Shown here: positions 10,020 through 18,404 of the stretch, in pieces
How the letters are laid out: each line of letters starts with the position of its first letter
Numbering within the stretch: the first letter of the stretch is position 1
Origin: Verrucomicrobiales bacterium
Lineage (GTDB): Bacteria > Verrucomicrobiota > Verrucomicrobiia > Verrucomicrobiales > DEV007
Reading direction: 5' to 3'
Assembly (NCBI GenBank): GCA_012960505.1
Contig: DUBC01000013.1
Coordinates: 72,821-136,820 of the forward strand
DNA: 64,000 nucleotides
Notes under the pieces: generated by a model
Told to the model about the DNA's origin: nothing
Seen by the model: only the letters and a program-made list of their open reading frames with translations
The model's database searches: none
Translations under genes and position numbers: made by a program

Positions 10020-12371
10020 TTATTTTAGTTCTGCGAACTTACGCAGGAACCATTCAATGGTAATTGGCAACAGTAGAAGTATGAAATAAAGAGGTGAATT
10101 CCAGAGTTCTGATTCTCTTGTTATTTTGATGGTAGTGGGGTCAATGTTGACGATTTCAGGTAATTTATAGAGGTCCTCTTCGCGTAAGAATTTTCCGTTA
10201 GTTATGGAGGAAATTTCTCGCAAGTTTTTTTCATTCATTGCTGTTTCAGAAAATTCTCGATCAGCTCCCCGAACAGTAAGATCAATTCCACTGGAGGAAT
10301 CTTCTGTAATTTTTAGTCTGTACTTTCCTGGATCTTCCGCTGCGAATTCTGTCCGATAAGAGCCGGGTTCGCCTGGCACTTTTCTAAGTGTGATTTTTTT
10401 TGATGGGCCACTAGAATTGCCTCTAGATTCGAGTGAGGCTGTTATGGATTCTTCGTCCCTAGGCATAAAATTTTCATCAAGTAGCCTTGCGAATACCGTA
10501 AAGTTCTCTCCCTCTTTCGCTATTGCGCGGTCTGTACGCAGCTCGGATTTTCGTGAGCCTGTGGCGAGTTTTCGACCTGCCATTCTTTGAACTATTTGTC
10601 CCCAGAATCGAGTGTGATATAGATCTCCTGTATTTTTTCTCCACCGCCAAGTATTTTCTGTTCCGACCCAGAGGACTTCACCTGAACCGTACCTTTGCAT
10701 CGCGACGATCGGATATTCTCCATCAGGATGGAGGAGATAACTTTTGGCAGCGGGTTTAGCCTTGATGGTTTTAACTGACCAGAAGATAGGAGGTAATAGG
10801 CTCCAGCGCTTTTCCGCTTGTTCCGGCTCCTCTTCGAGATTTAGAAAGCCTTCATCGAGTCCGGTCTCAGTTATTTTTAGCTGTATGGGGCGCTGAGAAG
10901 ATGAGCTATTGCCACCGAGCCGAGTGGGTGCCAGTTCGACCGGGAGTAGTCTTTCGAGTTCAGTGTTCCTGTAAGAGGAAGGGGTGAATCGTTTTCCTGC
11001 AAGGATGATTAGTGACCCACCACTGTCTGCTACAAAAGAGGAAATATTAGTGATGGCGTTTTCAGGAATGTCTTCTGGATCGATGTCTCCGAAAATGATC
11101 AAGTCATATGAAAAAAGATCCTTACGATTTTCTGGGAAATTCTCAATGTAAGGAGTGTCTTCTGATCGAGCTACGGCCGGATCAACTCCTGCCAGGTAAC
11201 AGTCCAGATCAATTCTTCTTTCTCGTAAGAGCATGGACTGAATGTATTTGAATTCCCACCGAGGGGAACTTTCGACCATTAATACCTTCAATGATGAATC
11301 GAGGACTCTGATTCCTCGTGATAATTTATTGTTAGTGTCTAATATTTCTCCTCCTGACGTTTCTATTCTGGCTTCTATTTCATAGTTGTTCGGTTTGCCT
11401 GGCACGACGGGAATCGTAATTTCTTGTTCTCCTTCTGAATTCAGGATGATTTCTTTTTCTCCTGCTTTAACTCCAGCCAATGTGACAATTAATTTTGCCT
11501 TTTCTCCGTTCATTCCTCGGTGATTTAATTTAACAGTGACCGGGATTGCGTCCTCCGCGAGGGCAACTGAAGGGAAATCAATGTTTCCGATTGAAATGTC
11601 CCTTGGATCAGTTGTTCCGACCCCGTAAGTGAAGACTTTGATGCCCCTTTCCCGCAAAGATTCTGCTACCGCTAATGGAGCCCTACCTTCGTTGTGTGCA
11701 CCATCAGTGACGAGGAATATACCTCCAAGATCATCCGCGCTATGCCTTCGCAGAACTTCATGCATTGCATTGCCTATTGAAGTTTCAGGTAACTGAGGAT
11801 CTTCTGCTGATTTCGAATCTCCAAGTTTCCCAGCGAAGCTGTATTTAACTAATTCAACCTTATCAGCTAAATTTTTCATCAAATTTATTTTTTCACTGTT
11901 CAGTGCCTGAGCGGCGATCGTTGACCTGGCTGTTGGAGTGACTGGAGCAGAGTCAATCGCAGCTTCAATGCCTGCGTCTGGTTTTAGTTTCCCATTAGTG
12001 ATAGCTTCCCTTGCCCTGTCAGCTACGGATTTCCGTGGGTCTGCTATACTCATACTTGCTGAAGAATCAATGAGGACGGCGAGTGTTCTTTTGTGCTCTC
12101 GTTCAAGATTCAGTTGTATGACTGGCCTTAAAAGTAGTCCAAGCAACATAACAAAGAATGCTACTCGCATGATCATCATAAGATTGCGTCGACTAGAAGG
12201 GACGTCTTGGGGGGTTGACCTGTAAGCGAGCCAAGAAAGAAAGCCCAGAAATAAAGCGACCAGTATTATAATGGTGGATGAAACGAGTGGAGCGAGTTGA
12301 ATCGATGTCTCTGTCACCGAAGCGGATTCTTCGGTAGGCAGGCCAAGTAATCTTAGTAATATCGAATTCAA
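10020..12371 (-). CDS. Membrane protein with VWA domain and glutamine-amidotransferase-like domain
   Basis: A 783-residue protein. N-terminal helices (SSTIIILVALFLGFLSWLAY and MIMRVAFFVMLLGLLL) are followed by a von Willebrand factor A domain. Its MIDAS motif is intact: DSSAS at the first metal-binding loop ('VLIDSSASMSI', ~95-105) and 'GIFLVTDGAHNEG' further on. Next comes a beta-sandwich, then a class I GATase-like Rossmann region ('YDLIIFGDIDPEDIP...GGSLIILAG') without an evident catalytic Cys, and a C-terminal helix (SPLYFILLLLPITIEWFL). This is the layout of the 'VWA/glutamine amidotransferase' member of MoxR operons. Spacing is 5 bp to the next gene and 1 bp from the previous one. A metal-dependent protein-binding role in a membrane complex is inferred. 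Confidence 0.85.
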   Translation of the reverse strand: MNSILLRLLGLPTEESASVTETSIQLAPLVSSTIIILVALFLGFLSWLAYRSTPQDVPSSRRNLMMIMRVAFFVMLLGLLLRPVIQLNLEREHKRTLAVLIDSSASMSIADPRKSVADRAREAITNGKLKPDAGIEAAIDSAPVTPTARSTIAAQALNSEKINLMKNLADKVELVKYSFAGKLGDSKSAEDPQLPETSIGNAMHEVLRRHSADDLGGIFLVTDGAHNEGRAPLAVAESLRERGIKVFTYGVGTTDPRDISIGNIDFPSVALAEDAIPVTVKLNHRGMNGEKAKLIVTLAGVKAGEKEIILNSEGEQEITIPVVPGKPNNYEIEARIETSGGEILDTNNKLSRGIRVLDSSLKVLMVESSPRWEFKYIQSMLLRERRIDLDCYLAGVDPAVARSEDTPYIENFPENRKDLFSYDLIIFGDIDPEDIPENAITNISSFVADSGGSLIILAGKRFTPSSYRNTELERLLPVELAPTRLGGNSSSSQRPIQLKITETGLDEGFLNLEEEPEQAEKRWSLLPPIFWSVKTIKAKPAAKSYLLHPDGEYPIVAMQRYGSGEVLWVGTENTWRWRKNTGDLYHTRFWGQIVQRMAGRKLATGSRKSELRTDRAIAKEGENFTVFARLLDENFMPRDEESITASLESRGNSSGPSKKITLRKVPGEPGSYRTEFAAEDPGKYRLKITEDSSSGIDLTVRGADREFSETAMNEKNLREISSITNGKFLREEDLYKLPEIVNIDPTTIKITRESELWNSPLYFILLLLPITIEWFLRKFAELK

Positions 12372-12372
12372 C

Positions 12373-14532
12373 TTATTTTTCTTGGCTAAATTTTTGAGAT
12401 AGGAATAACTCGAGTACCGTAATGAGGACAGCGATCAAAAGTAGGATGGGCCAGAGTTCCGCGCCTTTTCTTTCCCGTGTCAGTGCAGCGGTTATCTCTT
12501 TTGGATCTGTAGTTTCTATAAACTCCAGTGACACTTCTCTTAACCGTTCTTTTTGGGCTTCGGACAGTGATTCTGGATTTGATTCTCTAGGGTCGCCAGA
12601 AGCGGAGAATTGAATTGATTCAAATGGGTCATGAATTGTTAATGAATAAATACCGGACTCATTAATTTCGTTGTATTCTATAGACGCTCCGTTCGCATCC
12701 TCATTGGCACTGATTTCTGATGCTGTCGGTGAGTTACTATAAGATATGGTAGCTTTTTTGCCGATCCATGAGCTGGGGCCTTTGCGAATAAAAGTTTCTC
12801 CCACATTAATATTAATCCCGGCATCTTGTTTGGAGAGAATACTACCAAAGACACGGTGCACGATAGGGAGGAAAGCTGGTTGCACAGGAAGGTCATTCCA
12901 GTCTGTATCCGCGGTGCTGCTGAACTGGTAAACTTTTCCTAGCCCGTAATTTGATTCCACGACCGCGGCCGATCCGTCACTGTATCGAAGTGCGACGGTT
13001 GATTTATTATTGTTCGTTGTATTCTCCAATGACAGTCTGTAGGCTTTCAGTGTTTTTACATTAGAAAGAGTTCCTGCTCCAGGATCATTCCATAAATCGA
13101 CTAATGGATGATTGTACCCACTGGCTTGAATTGTGAGAGTATTATCTTTTCCTTGTTCAGGTATAATTTCCCCGAAAGCTGCTGGCAATAGTCCCGCCTT
13201 TTCATGAAGTATTTTGTTGTAAAATGTTGCATCGATATTGTCTCCAGGGAAAACAACTAAGCCGCCTCCACTCTCAACGAAATTAATCAGATCAGGTAAA
13301 AATTCCTCAGGGAAATCAGAAACGTTTGCTAGAAAAATTGCACGATAATCATCGAGAGAGGTACTTGGAAGATCACCGGCGCTGACCCGGTCAGCACCAA
13401 GAAAAAATGAGTCAGTCAATTCAGGAGGAACTGGAACTAAAGCATTTTGCAGGAAAAACGTTTCTGATTCGGTGAGGTCCCTGCCGGGTTGGCCATCTAC
13501 GAGTAATGCTCGTGCTTTATTGATCCCGCGGATGACGATTTCTCTTGAGTTGTCTATTTCTAACGCATCATTAATGTTAATCGTTGAGCTGATCTGCTGA
13601 TATCCCGGGTTAGTGAGTTCAATGAAGGTTGTAATTGTTCGTGATTCGCCAGCAGGAATTACTTCAATGATTGTCGGGTCACCTATGGACTCTTTATTGA
13701 TGCTCATTTGAACTTCTATGTCATTGGCTTCAACTTTACCAAAATTAGTAACTTCAACTGCCAGTCGGACCGGTTGATCAACTGATGCGATAGGTGTTTT
13801 TTGATCGAGACGAGTAATTGCGAGGTTCTCGTCTGGATCCTTTCCGACCAGCACGATGATTGTATTTATATCTTTTTTGCTTTGATCAAGTGATCTTGTG
13901 ATGGCCTCGTACTGTCGCCACGCGCTCGCTTCGCCATCCGTAATAATGACTAGTTCTTTTTGAGAGGATGGTCTGTTCTGTAATGTTGTTATAGTAGATT
14001 CAATTGCCGGAAATAAGTCGCTTCCTCGATGAGTTGCTTTCGACTCTTCAAGTGTTCTTTTTGCTCGAGCTGTGTCGTGAGTTGGTTCTTTTATCCCTTT
14101 ACCTGATGAGTTTGCACCCAAAATCATCGAAGTCGCTGAACCTTTTGGTAAAGTATTTAATACTTCACTTGCTATTTTCTGTGCAATGCTGAATCGGTTC
14201 TCTTGTTCAGCCTCGTCCTTCTTTAGCATGCTTGCGGAGGAATCTATGATAACGGATGCGGTCACTTTGGAGCTGAGGCCCTTTGACTTTAGCCAATCAG
14301 TGGCTGGTCTCGATGCGGCCAGCGCAATGAGTGCAACGATGGCCATGCGAAGAAGGAGAAGGATCCAGTCTTCAACTTTCATTCGTCTCTGATTCCGTTC
14401 CAAGCTGACTTGCAAGAATCTCATCGCTGCCCACTGAATCTTTTTAAATCGCCTCCTGTTCAGCAAGTGAACGATAATTGGAATGGCCAGAGCGGTCATA
14501 CCAAAGAGCATTGCAGGGTTGAGGAAGGACAT
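12373..14532 (-). CDS. BatA-type VWA membrane protein
   Basis: A 719-residue protein opening with a classic BatA N-terminal domain ('MSFLNPAMLFGMTALAIPIIVHLLNRRR') and a second helix (WILLLLRMAIVALIALAA). A VWA domain follows, with MIDAS residues in 'VIIDSSASML' (~90) and 'ELVIITDGEASAW' (~197). Then come a CARDB-like beta domain ('VRLAVEVTNFGKVEANDIEVQM'), a GATase-like Rossmann region and a C-terminal helix (LWPILLLIAVLITVLELFL). BatA-type proteins are partners of MoxR ATPases. The start codon overlaps the DUF58 stop by one base (TAATG), implying coupled translation. Family call is strong; the client is unknown. Confidence 0.88.
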   Translation of the reverse strand: MSFLNPAMLFGMTALAIPIIVHLLNRRRFKKIQWAAMRFLQVSLERNQRRMKVEDWILLLLRMAIVALIALAASRPATDWLKSKGLSSKVTASVIIDSSASMLKKDEAEQENRFSIAQKIASEVLNTLPKGSATSMILGANSSGKGIKEPTHDTARAKRTLEESKATHRGSDLFPAIESTITTLQNRPSSQKELVIITDGEASAWRQYEAITRSLDQSKKDINTIIVLVGKDPDENLAITRLDQKTPIASVDQPVRLAVEVTNFGKVEANDIEVQMSINKESIGDPTIIEVIPAGESRTITTFIELTNPGYQQISSTININDALEIDNSREIVIRGINKARALLVDGQPGRDLTESETFFLQNALVPVPPELTDSFFLGADRVSAGDLPSTSLDDYRAIFLANVSDFPEEFLPDLINFVESGGGLVVFPGDNIDATFYNKILHEKAGLLPAAFGEIIPEQGKDNTLTIQASGYNHPLVDLWNDPGAGTLSNVKTLKAYRLSLENTTNNNKSTVALRYSDGSAAVVESNYGLGKVYQFSSTADTDWNDLPVQPAFLPIVHRVFGSILSKQDAGININVGETFIRKGPSSWIGKKATISYSNSPTASEISANEDANGASIEYNEINESGIYSLTIHDPFESIQFSASGDPRESNPESLSEAQKERLREVSLEFIETTDPKEITAALTRERKGAELWPILLLIAVLITVLELFLSQKFSQEK

Positions 14533-15434
14533 TATTTGATTGCTGTTTCTCGACGGAAAGTTAGGTATGTGCCGAGGGCATCATTGAGTGGCTTTGATGT
14601 GTCACATTCAATGAAGTGACTAGAGTTACGACTGAAACCTTCTTGAAGTTTTTTCTGAAAATCAGAAAATTCTTTCATATAACTTTTTCTAATTTCAGTG
14701 GGTCTCGTTTTGATATTATCAATATTTTCCAATCCTTCAAATTCGACTAACCCATTGAAAGGAAACTCTATTTCGTCATGGTCTAAGATTTGTAGACCAA
14801 TGACTTCGTGTCCTACGAACCTGAGATGTTGGACAGATTTAAGGACCGCCTCTTCATCATCAAAGAAGTCACTAATGACTATAACTAGACCCTTGCGGTG
14901 TGATCTGTTAGCGATTGTGTGTAGTTGGCCTGGCAGATCAGTTTCCCCCTTAGGATTGAATTGAACAAGTTTTTCCAATATATTGAACAGGTGATTTTGA
15001 GTATTTCCTCTTGGTAGCTCTTCTCTAATTGAGTCATCAAAGAGGGACAAAGATACTGAATCACGTTGTTTGATTATCAGGAAAGCTAGGCAGGCCGCTG
15101 CGACTTTAGCATAATCGAGCTTGGAAGTTTCGCTTGATCCATACTGCATGGATTCACTTCCATCCACTAAGATATGGGCTACAAAATTGGTTTCTTGTTC
15201 GTACTGCTTAATGTAATAACGATCAGTCTTGCCAAGGACCTTCCAATCCAAGTGCCGAACATCGTCGCCTGGTGAATATTCCCTATGTTGAGAAAATTCT
15301 ATCGCAAATCCCCTGTAAGGAGATTTATGCTCTCCAGCCATATATCCTTCGACAATGAACCTTGCGGCCATGCCAAGTTTATCAGCACGGGCTAATGTGT
15401 CAGCGTCTAGTAGCTTAATGGAATCGTTGTTCAC
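14532..15434 (-). CDS. DUF58 domain protein, MoxR partner
   Basis: A 300-residue soluble protein of the DUF58 family, which nearly always accompanies MoxR ATPases. The diagnostic segment is 'YSPGDDVRHLDWKVLGKTDRYYIKQYE' (about residues 53-80), followed by a VWA-like fold with a MIDAS-type 'VDGSESM' loop (~90) and 'KGLVIVISDFFDDEEA' (~165). No transmembrane segment is seen, so it is probably cytosolic or peripheral. It lies 59 bp after moxR and overlaps the BatA-type gene by one base. It is thought to link the ATPase to its VWA membrane partners, but this is not established for this branch. Confidence 0.92.
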   Translation of the reverse strand: MNNDSIKLLDADTLARADKLGMAARFIVEGYMAGEHKSPYRGFAIEFSQHREYSPGDDVRHLDWKVLGKTDRYYIKQYEQETNFVAHILVDGSESMQYGSSETSKLDYAKVAAACLAFLIIKQRDSVSLSLFDDSIREELPRGNTQNHLFNILEKLVQFNPKGETDLPGQLHTIANRSHRKGLVIVISDFFDDEEAVLKSVQHLRFVGHEVIGLQILDHDEIEFPFNGLVEFEGLENIDNIKTRPTEIRKSYMKEFSDFQKKLQEGFSRNSSHFIECDTSKPLNDALGTYLTFRRETAIK

Positions 15435-15493
15435 TTTGTGAACTCTTGATGGGATTGATGGAAATTAGATTTCCAATAGTTTAGGGTCTGTAG

Positions 15494-16555
15494 TTAATGT
15501 TGTGGTATTGCCTCGATGATCTTGGCAGTGATTGCATCAGAATCGAGCCCTTCGCTCTGAGCTGCAAAGTTTGGAATCAGGCGATGCCTGAAAATGGGGG
15601 GAGCGACAGTAGCAACGTTACTGCAACCGACATGATTCTGCCCGTTAAGTAGGGCATGGGCCTTGGCTGCAAGTATCAGAGAGAGGCCTGCTCGGGGTCC
15701 TGCACCCCAACCGAGCCACTTGTCACAAAATTCCAAAGCGTCATCGCTTCCTGGTCGAGTGACGCGTACTAGTTTTTCAGCGTAGCGCATGACATGTTCT
15801 GATACTGGTACTGAGCGCATTATATTTTGTATTTCTAGAATATCTTCACCTGTAAGAGCTGGTTCAGGGCTCGTTACGGTTGATCCAGTGTAGGTCTTCA
15901 TGATTTGAAATTCCTCTTCCTCATTTGGATATTCGACTTTAATCATGAACATGAAACGGTCCAGTTGAGCTTCCGGAAGGGGGTAGGTTCCTTCTTGCTC
16001 GATTGGGTTTTGAGTTGCAAGGACAAAGAATGGATCTGGTAAAGAGTGGTCTTCTCCGCCAATAGAAACTTTTCGCTCCTGCATAGATTCTAGCATTGCA
16101 GCTTGGGTCTTAGGTGGGGTCCGGTTAATTTCGTCTGCGAGTACGATGTTAGAGAAAATTGGGCCCGGTAAAAATTTAAACTGCCGTTCATTAGTGCTCG
16201 GGTCAGAGTAAATCACCTCTGTTCCGGTAATGTCTGAAGGCATCAGATCCGGGGTGAATTGGATTCGCTTATATTCTAAATCGAGGGATTCAGCTAAACT
16301 AGAAATGAGAAGAGTCTTAGCTAGTCCAGGAACGCCAACAAGCAATGCGTGATTCCTTGTGAAGATCGCTATGAGGACTTGTTCGATAACATCGTCTTGT
16401 CCGATGATTACTTTTTTGAGTTCGCTTTTAACACGTTCGGCTGAGCTTTGTATTTTTTCGACTGTGGATGTGTCGACAGATTCGGTAGACATATGTTTAA
16501 TGAGGGACGGTAAATACTTTGTTAGAATTTCTGATTCTTGAGATTGTGATATCAA
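15494..16555 (-). CDS. MoxR-family AAA+ ATPase
   Basis: A 353-residue AAA+ ATPase of the MoxR class and first gene of the operon. Walker A is GVPGLAKT (74-81) and Walker B is VLADE (138-142), followed by 'NRTPPKTQAAMLESMQE', the usual MoxR pattern, and 'LATQNPIEQEGTYPLPEAQLDRFMF' (sensor region). MoxR proteins act as metallo-chaperone or remodelling ATPases together with VWA proteins. A second in-frame ATG at codon 22 (MSTESVD) would give a more typical N-terminus and could be the true start; the first ATG is retained because the frame is open and intergenic space allows it. No strong promoter was recognised upstream. Confidence 0.95.
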   Translation of the reverse strand: MISQSQESEILTKYLPSLIKHMSTESVDTSTVEKIQSSAERVKSELKKVIIGQDDVIEQVLIAIFTRNHALLVGVPGLAKTLLISSLAESLDLEYKRIQFTPDLMPSDITGTEVIYSDPSTNERQFKFLPGPIFSNIVLADEINRTPPKTQAAMLESMQERKVSIGGEDHSLPDPFFVLATQNPIEQEGTYPLPEAQLDRFMFMIKVEYPNEEEEFQIMKTYTGSTVTSPEPALTGEDILEIQNIMRSVPVSEHVMRYAEKLVRVTRPGSDDALEFCDKWLGWGAGPRAGLSLILAAKAHALLNGQNHVGCSNVATVAPPIFRHRLIPNFAAQSEGLDSDAITAKIIEAIPQH

Positions 16556-16651
16556 GATATTGCCCTGAGAGCAAGTTCATTCGCAGTTTAATACTACAAA
16601 TTATGATGAATTATCACATTCAGAATTGATCCGTTTAGACTTTGTTCTTTC

Positions 16652-16697
16652 TTAATAAGAATTCCTCTAAATGTTAATAAGAATTCCTCTAAATGTT
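16652..16697. repeat. Perfect 22-bp tandem duplication
   Basis: Two adjacent identical copies of a 22-bp unit (core AAGAATTCCTCTAAATGTT) lie between moxR and the tmRNA fragment. No gene is affected. A recent local duplication is the simplest reading. Confidence 0.95.
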
Positions 16698-16753
16698 TTG
16701 AATTAAGAAATATTATTTTCTTTTTTTAATGTGCCTCTCCTTGAAATTCAGTC

Positions 16754-16774
16754 GTGCCCACGCAGATGGTGCAC
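16754..16774 (-). terminator. Hairpin just 3' of the tmRNA fragment
   Basis: A short dyad (GTGC and CCA pairing with TGG and GCAC, one bulged base) begins 9 bases beyond the end of the tmRNA-like sequence. There is no U-tract, so it may be a weak terminator or a relic of the tmRNA gene's 3' processing and termination region. Confidence 0.35.
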
Positions 16775-16782
16775 AAATTAAG

Positions 16783-16870
16783 TAGAGGCGAGGGGAGTTG
16801 AACCCCTGTCCTCATGAGACTCTGCTTAAGCGTCTACATGCTTATTTGGTGCTTATAACAGATAAAATTC
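16783..16870 (-). ncRNA. ssrA: tmRNA (ssrA) 3'-end fragment, no 5' half found
   Basis: On the minus strand the sequence contains two tmRNA hallmarks in the correct order and spacing: the 3' pseudoknot/helix segment AAGCATGTAGACGC (16830-16843), and the T arm GGACAGGGGTTCAACTCCCC followed by acceptor strand CGCCTCT and discriminator A (16783-16790). The three bases after the discriminator are CTT, so CCA is not encoded. A complete one-piece gene would need a 5' acceptor strand and a TTCGAC-type D-loop about 300 bases upstream, inside the sulfatase gene, and none is present. A permuted arrangement downstream was also checked without success. It is therefore a partial copy, most simply the att-site remnant left by an element that integrates into tmRNA 3' ends. 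Confidence 0.8.
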
Positions 16871-16879
16871 GCGCAAACG

Positions 16880-18388
16880 TTAGATTGGAGCGTCTGAGCT
16901 AATGGTAGGCCTTTTTTTGCGCTTTTTTTTACGCTTTTTTTTACGTCGAAAATCAGATTCGGTTTGCACAGTCTTGATATAGGACTCCATTTTTTTTGAA
17001 TTGGTGCGTGCTGAAAAAGCGGTAATTGCATGATCTTTTGTGGAGTCCATCCATGCGTGAAGACTTTTTTGAAGTTCTTTGATTTTTTCGGTGTGTTCTT
17101 TGGAGTTAATAAGATTAACTAGGCAGTCAGGATCTTTTTGGATGTCGTATAGTTCTTCAATTGTTCTGTGTCGCATTACCTGCACTCTTGCATTGATAGT
17201 GGGGTCCTGTGTCGCTAGAGCCAGCATCCTTTTCCATGTTGCTGTCCCGTTTGTTGCAGTGGCCATATTGCGCTGCCCGTTAGACCATGGATTAAACAGA
17301 TAAAGATAATTGTGAGTTTGAATTCCTCTCATGGGATTTCTTATCCCTCCTGAATTTTCATTATACTCCTTAAAGATCATGTTTCGATTTTGCTGATCTT
17401 TTCCTTTGATTAGATCAACAAATGTCCTGCCTTGAACGCCAGTCGGAATTTCCAGATTAGCTATATCTAGAATAGTTGGTAAGAAATCAATTGCTGATAC
17501 CATGTGCTGATTATCCACCGACCCTGCCTTAGCGATTCCGGGCCAACTTATTATTAACGGAGTGTGTGTGCTATGGTGATAGAGTTGGGTCTTTGCAAAA
17601 GGGAATGGCATTCCATGATCGGAAAGAAAAATAATCACAGTCGATTTTAATTCTCCAGAATCTTCTAGAGCTTTTAATGTCTGGCCAACGCAGTCGTCGG
17701 CCCTTCTTACAGAAGAATAATAAAGGGCCAATTCTTCGCGGATGACTGGATCGTCATGTAGGAATTTCGGGATAGGTATTTCAGATGCTTTATATATCCG
17801 TGAAGAGGGATGAGTGTCTCCTGGTTTCCAGAAAGGTTTATGTGGATCAGAAACATTGATGTTTAAGAAGAATGGTTTTTGAAGTTTGATTGCTGAATTT
17901 ATTCCTGCCTTGGTGGAAATGTAGTAGGACTTAGGATCTTTGGTGTGAGCTTTTGATCCGTTAGGGAGTTCAGTGAGATCGGCATCCCAATCGTAAGGCT
18001 GATAAGGTGTTGAGTGACTCACTTTGCCTCTTATTGCAGTGAAGTAACCTCCGCCTTTCATTAAGTCGGATATTACCGGATAATTGATTGGCTTTACTTG
18101 GTAGAATCCTTCGACACCACTATTGTGAGGGTATCGCCCTGATAGTAAGACGTTTCTTGAAGGATAGCAGTTACCTACCTGGACATGAGCTTTGCTGAAA
18201 CGGATCCCTGAGAAAGCAAGTTTATCTATGCTCGGTGTAATGCTTTTTAATTTACATCCAAATGAGCTGACCGAATCACAGCTCATATCATCGACGGTTA
18301 TCAGTAATATATTTGGCTTCGAGTTGCCCTGACCTAAGCATGAACCTAGGCATATAATTAACAGAATCAGTGATCGTATCAGTTTCAT
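16880..18388 (-). CDS. Secreted type I sulfatase with Lys/Arg-rich tail
   Basis: A 502-residue arylsulfatase-family enzyme that would hydrolyse sulfate esters outside the cytoplasm. The signal peptide (LILLIICLGSCLG) covers residues ~6-19. Metal ligands are Asp33/Asp34 ('TVDDMS'). The sulfatase signature is C74-Y-P-S-R, where Cys74 would become formylglycine, and 'FLSDHGMPF' gives the second metal-binding Asp-His. The fold resembles iduronate-2-sulfatase-type enzymes. The C-terminal 20 residues are almost all Lys and Arg, encoded by A-runs of 7-9 bases, and the stop codon abuts the tmRNA fragment, so the tail may not be ancestral. Expected maturase (formylglycine-generating) genes are not in the window. 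Substrate unknown. Confidence 0.92.
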   Translation of the reverse strand: MKLIRSLILLIICLGSCLGQGNSKPNILLITVDDMSCDSVSSFGCKLKSITPSIDKLAFSGIRFSKAHVQVGNCYPSRNVLLSGRYPHNSGVEGFYQVKPINYPVISDLMKGGGYFTAIRGKVSHSTPYQPYDWDADLTELPNGSKAHTKDPKSYYISTKAGINSAIKLQKPFFLNINVSDPHKPFWKPGDTHPSSRIYKASEIPIPKFLHDDPVIREELALYYSSVRRADDCVGQTLKALEDSGELKSTVIIFLSDHGMPFPFAKTQLYHHSTHTPLIISWPGIAKAGSVDNQHMVSAIDFLPTILDIANLEIPTGVQGRTFVDLIKGKDQQNRNMIFKEYNENSGGIRNPMRGIQTHNYLYLFNPWSNGQRNMATATNGTATWKRMLALATQDPTINARVQVMRHRTIEELYDIQKDPDCLVNLINSKEHTEKIKELQKSLHAWMDSTKDHAITAFSARTNSKKMESYIKTVQTESDFRRKKKRKKKRKKRPTISSDAPI

Positions 18389-18404
18389 TGATTAACTGTA
18401 TTTT

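Noticed and set aside
16725..16790. GAGAGGC that could pair with the tmRNA GCCTCT, suggesting a circularly permuted tmRNA
   Set aside because: No TTCGAC-type D-loop or tag frame follows it, and the following sequence is A-rich and featureless.
16921..16962. CTGATTTTCGACG on the minus strand, reminiscent of a tmRNA 5' D-loop
   Set aside because: It is in-frame sulfatase coding sequence, its upstream bases cannot pair with the acceptor CGCCTCT, and the resulting RNA would be far too short for a tag reading frame.
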